From the NCBI RefSeq assembly GCF_002979655.1, contig NZ_PCPG01000016.1, positions 23,428 to 87,427 of the forward strand: DNA of 64,000 nucleotides, read 5' to 3'. This document shows positions 61,569 through 64,000 of this stretch, piece after piece. Under the pieces are notes generated by a model, which saw nothing but the letters and a program-made list of their open reading frames with translations, had not been told where the DNA came from and did no database searches. The position numbers were made by a program, and so were the translations under genes. The stretch is from Microbacterium sp. MYb45 (GTDB taxonomy: Bacteria > Actinomycetota > Actinomycetes > Actinomycetales > Microbacteriaceae). Position 1 is the first letter of the stretch, and every line of letters begins with the position of its first letter.

Positions 61569-62921
61569 ATGGGCGAGAGCCGGGTCAGTCTGCGTGTCAT
61601 CGCGAGTTCGTTGCGCAAGTTCTGGTGGCTGATCGTGCTGTCCGCCGTTCTCGGCGCAGCGGGGTCCTACGGATACGCGTCGCTGCAGACGCCGCTCTTC
61701 CAGGCGACGACCTCCCTGTATTTCGCTCTCAACCAGGGAACCAGCGCCTCCGACCTCAACCAGGGATCGGTGTATACGCAGAGCCAGATGCTGTCGTTCG
61801 CTCAGCTCGCCACCAGCTCGCGCGTGCTCGATCCCGTCATCGAAGAGCTCGACCTCGACACCACTGCGCGTGCTCTGGCCCGGGACATCGAGGTGTCGAT
61901 CCCGCAGAGCACTGTCACGCTCCGGGTCACCGGAATCGCGGACGACGCAGAAGCATCGGCCGACCTGGCGAACGCCGTCGCCGACCAGCTCATCGTGGCC
62001 GTCAAGGACGTGGCTCCCAAGGATCCGCAGGGGGAGTCCACGATCACCGCGCAGGTGATCGACGACGCGGTCGTGCCGGAGTTCCAGTTCACCCCGAGCA
62101 AGCCTCGTGACGCCCTTCTCGGCGGCTTCCTCGGCGGGGTGCTCGGCCTGGCCGTCGCGATCCTGATCGGGGTGCTCGACACCCGTGTGCGCAACGAGGA
62201 GACGCTCACGCAGGCAGGGGGCGACCCCGTGCTCGGTGTCGTGTCGAAGTCCCCGCTGCTGGTCACGCGCGGCATCGCCGTGGCACAGGAGCCGCTGGGG
62301 CACACCTCGGAGGAGTTCCGTCGCATCCGCTCCGCGCTCGCCTATGCGAATGTGTCGTCGCGCGTGAAGGTGCTCCTGGTCACGTCGGGCATGCCGGCCG
62401 AGGGCAAGTCGACGGTGTCGGTGAACCTGGCCATGACGCTCGCGGGTCTCCGCAACTCCGTGCTGCTGATCGACGCCGACATGCGCCGCCCGCGTGCGCA
62501 CGAGCACGCCGGCATCGACGGCTCGATCGGTCTCACGAGCGTGCTGCTCGACGAGGTCGAGTTCGAGGTGGCCAAGCACAGCGTCGCCGACAGCACGCTG
62601 GACATCCTGCCCGCCGGCACCGTGCCTCCCAACCCCGCCGAACTTCTCACGTCGTCGCGCATGGCACAGCTGCTCGATTTCGCCGCAGCGGAGTACGACT
62701 ACGTCGTGATCGACTCTCCTCCGACGCTGAGCGTCGCGGACGCGAATCTCTTCGCCACGCAGACCGACGGTGTCATCCTCGTCGTCGACGCGACCAAGAC
62801 GCGCCGTGCCGCGCTGACGAAGAGCATCAGGTCGCTCGAGTCGGGTGGCGCACGCATCCTCGGGACCGTGCTGAACAGGGCCCGCCCCGACCGTCATCGT
62901 AGTGAGTACTACAGCGATTGA
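61569..62921 (+). CDS. Polysaccharide co-polymerase/tyrosine kinase (Wzz-Wzc-like)
   Basis: A 450-residue protein. Residues 1-190 are Wzz-like, with membrane helices near 19-40 and 180-202. Residues about 235-440 are a BY-kinase domain: Walker A SGMPAEGKSTVS, Walker A' LLIDADMRRP and Walker B VVIDSPP. Its C-terminus ends in a tyrosine pair (SEYYSD), a minimal tyrosine cluster that could be autophosphorylated. It controls chain length with the Wzy-like protein and is opposed by the phosphatase at 53902. ATG at 61569 is chosen since GGGGGAATGGGG precedes it. Confidence 0.93.
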   Translation: MGESRVSLRVIASSLRKFWWLIVLSAVLGAAGSYGYASLQTPLFQATTSLYFALNQGTSASDLNQGSVYTQSQMLSFAQLATSSRVLDPVIEELDLDTTARALARDIEVSIPQSTVTLRVTGIADDAEASADLANAVADQLIVAVKDVAPKDPQGESTITAQVIDDAVVPEFQFTPSKPRDALLGGFLGGVLGLAVAILIGVLDTRVRNEETLTQAGGDPVLGVVSKSPLLVTRGIAVAQEPLGHTSEEFRRIRSALAYANVSSRVKVLLVTSGMPAEGKSTVSVNLAMTLAGLRNSVLLIDADMRRPRAHEHAGIDGSIGLTSVLLDEVEFEVAKHSVADSTLDILPAGTVPPNPAELLTSSRMAQLLDFAAAEYDYVVIDSPPTLSVADANLFATQTDGVILVVDATKTRRAALTKSIRSLESGGARILGTVLNRARPDRHRSEYYSD

Positions 62922-63106
62922 CCGCCGACCCGGGTTCACGCCATCATGGCGTGTATATCGGCCGGAAGGCGGTGCCCGTTTGTCTTTGCCTCCTGAGCCG
63001 GTTACTCTTCATGAGTTGCGAGGGGGACTCGCACTTCACCGCCGGGGTGTAAACAGCGGCGTGGTGCTGGTTGATCGTTGAACCTGCCCCAGAAAACGGT
63101 GACATC
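62922..63106 (+). other. 185-base intergenic leader with possible secondary structure
   Basis: This gap includes a small hairpin (GCGAG-GGGGA-CTCGC, 63018-63032) and a G/C-rich imperfect inverted repeat from about 63040 to 63070. I do not recognise a known riboswitch. The gap presumably holds the promoter and leader of the secreted protein at 63107. Confidence 0.4.
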
Positions 63107-64000
63107 ATGTCCTTTCCGTTCCTTGAGCTCGCCTCATCCCCAAAGAAATCCCGACGACCTCCACAACACCGCCGGCGAGCGGTCGCCGGCGCTCTCGCCG
63201 CCGTGCTGGGAGTCACAGCCGCGCTGACGTCTGTACCGGTAGCCGCATCGGCGGATGTGTCGCAGGGAGCGACGCGACCTGCAGCGGCTGCTCCTGCCCC
63301 GGTCATCGACGACGACATGGACCGCACCGTCGGCTCCGGATGGGGATCATCGGCCGTCGGCGCGTGGCGCGTCATCGAGGGCGCCTCCAGTGTCACGGGA
63401 GACGTGGCTCTGCTGGCGAGCCGTAAGCCGGGGATCACCGCGCGGGCGAGCGTGACCGGCGTCTCGGCAGCCGACGTCGACAGCAAGTTCTCGCTCTCGA
63501 TCCCGAAGCTGCCCGTCGGCGGTCCGATCTACCTCGCGCAGGCGGTGCGCGTCTCCGGGAAGGACTCCTACGGCGTGCGGGTGCGTGTGCACCCCGATGG
63601 CTCGGCCTACGTCTCCGTCGTTCGACTCACTGACCTCACCGGGGTCCAGAGCCTCGCCGAGCGTCGCCTTCCGGTGACCGTGAAGAGTGGAACCTCGCTG
63701 GACGTCGCGTTCCGGGTGACCGGCACCAACCCCGTCGCCCTCTCGGCGAAAGCCTGGGTCTCGGGTGCCGCAGAGCCGTCGGCCTGGCAGGTCTCGCACT
63801 CGGATGCATCGTCCGCACGCCTGCAGAAGCCGGGTGGTTACGCCTTCGCGCTCTACACCTCTTCCGGGGCGAAGTCGGCAGTGCCCGTCGGCATCGACGA
63901 CATCCGCGCCACCGCCATCGCTGCTCCGACGCCTGCTCCGGCGCCTGCGCCGGCCCCCACCCGTCCGCCGGCACCGGGGTCGGGGCAGGCGCGGGGGTCG
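63107..64000 (+). CDS. Secreted protein carrying the repeated 200-residue module (3' end outside window)
   Basis: The frame is open to the right edge, and 298 codons are visible. A signal peptide (KKSRRPPQHRRRAVAGALAA, hydrophobic core, AASA cleavage near residue 50) leads to a module of about 200 residues beginning DRTVGSGWGSSAVGAWRV. It is related to the two modules of the 1567-residue protein: WGSxxVGxxW, then a SxKxWxxGxxEPSxWQ-like stretch. An Ala/Pro-rich linker follows. The rest lies beyond the window. It is likely another envelope or matrix protein of the polysaccharide region. Confidence 0.85.
   Translation, partial: MSFPFLELASSPKKSRRPPQHRRRAVAGALAAVLGVTAALTSVPVAASADVSQGATRPAAAAPAPVIDDDMDRTVGSGWGSSAVGAWRVIEGASSVTGDVALLASRKPGITARASVTGVSAADVDSKFSLSIPKLPVGGPIYLAQAVRVSGKDSYGVRVRVHPDGSAYVSVVRLTDLTGVQSLAERRLPVTVKSGTSLDVAFRVTGTNPVALSAKAWVSGAAEPSAWQVSHSDASSARLQKPGGYAFALYTSSGAKSAVPVGIDDIRATAIAAPTPAPAPAPAPTRPPAPGSGQARGS

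Noticed and set aside
62922..63106. A possible riboswitch in front of the secreted protein at 63107
   Set aside because: Only a short hairpin and an imperfect repeat are visible, with no conserved core of any riboswitch class I know.
1..64000. tRNA or rRNA genes, CRISPR arrays and insertion sequences
   Set aside because: I saw no cloverleaf with a T-arm GGTTCGAATCC, no rRNA cores, no regularly spaced direct repeats, and no transposase. The resolvase-like gene at 31307 has no flanking repeats and does not mark a mobile element.

Overview
The window is high-GC actinobacterial DNA, most likely from a member of the Microbacteriaceae close to Microbacterium. This is inferred from the GC-rich third positions, dense ATGA/TGATG gene overlaps, GTG starts with G-rich ribosome sites, a mycoredoxin-type glutaredoxin, an rmlCD fusion, a DtxR/IdeR-type iron box, and a kinase/FN3/MoxR/DUF58 cluster typical of actinobacteria. 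No rRNA, tRNA, CRISPR array or insertion sequence is visible. No gene-free stretch exceeds about 225 bases.

Layout. (1) 1-5650: ordinary genes (acyl-CoA oxidase 3' end, NTF2-like protein, zinc alcohol dehydrogenase, 3-methyladenine DNA glycosylase) and one unrecognised 817-residue exported protein with a long C-terminal hydrophobic region. (2) 5657-31285: a co-directional locus. It opens with a 2029-residue Ig/FN3 surface protein, then MoxR ATPase, DUF58, a transglutaminase-fold membrane protein, RDD-FHA, PP2C phosphatase, FHA, Ser/Thr kinase, FHA-helical regulator-like protein and a 1491-residue EssC/EccC-like FtsK ATPase, nearly all translationally coupled. A separately promoted WXG100-like protein and four accessory genes follow: a proline-rich protein, an alpha/beta-hydrolase with a membrane hairpin, a lipoprotein and an unknown. 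(3) 31307-35102: a minus-strand group with a WXG-bearing 762-residue effector-like protein, a lipoprotein and a small ESX-like protein, plus a resolvase-domain protein. (4) 35132-43660: malate dehydrogenase, zinc metallopeptidase, proline iminopeptidase, aldehyde dehydrogenase, sugar symporter, mycoredoxin, cation transporter, truncated solute-binding lipoprotein, and an iron-regulated SIP-domain protein. (5) 43704-64000: a surface-polysaccharide region with nucleotidyltransferase, glycosyltransferases, rmlA-rmlB-rmlCD, CDP-alcohol transferase, Wzb-like phosphatase, Wzy-like polymerase, Wzz/Wzc-like kinase, and large secreted PKD/LamG proteins sharing one repeated domain.

The main discovery is in parts 2 and 3. 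An 18-bp palindrome, consensus ATGGGGANWTCTSCCCAT, occurs upstream of three transcription units: the giant FN3 gene, the WXG100 gene and the divergent effector operon. Each copy lies 22-23 bases upstream of a TAGNNT -10 hexamer. This places it at about -43, where a class II activator binds, and no -35 box is evident. I read the whole set as one regulon: a type VII-like export ATPase with WXG100-type substrates, joined to a phosphorylation-sensing module (kinase, phosphatase, several FHA domains) and a MoxR/DUF58/pseudo-transglutaminase envelope module. From memory, the kinase/FN3/MoxR/DUF58/transglutaminase part resembles the PFNA cluster described in Bifidobacterium. The fusion with the secretion ATPase and the shared operator is what deserves testing.
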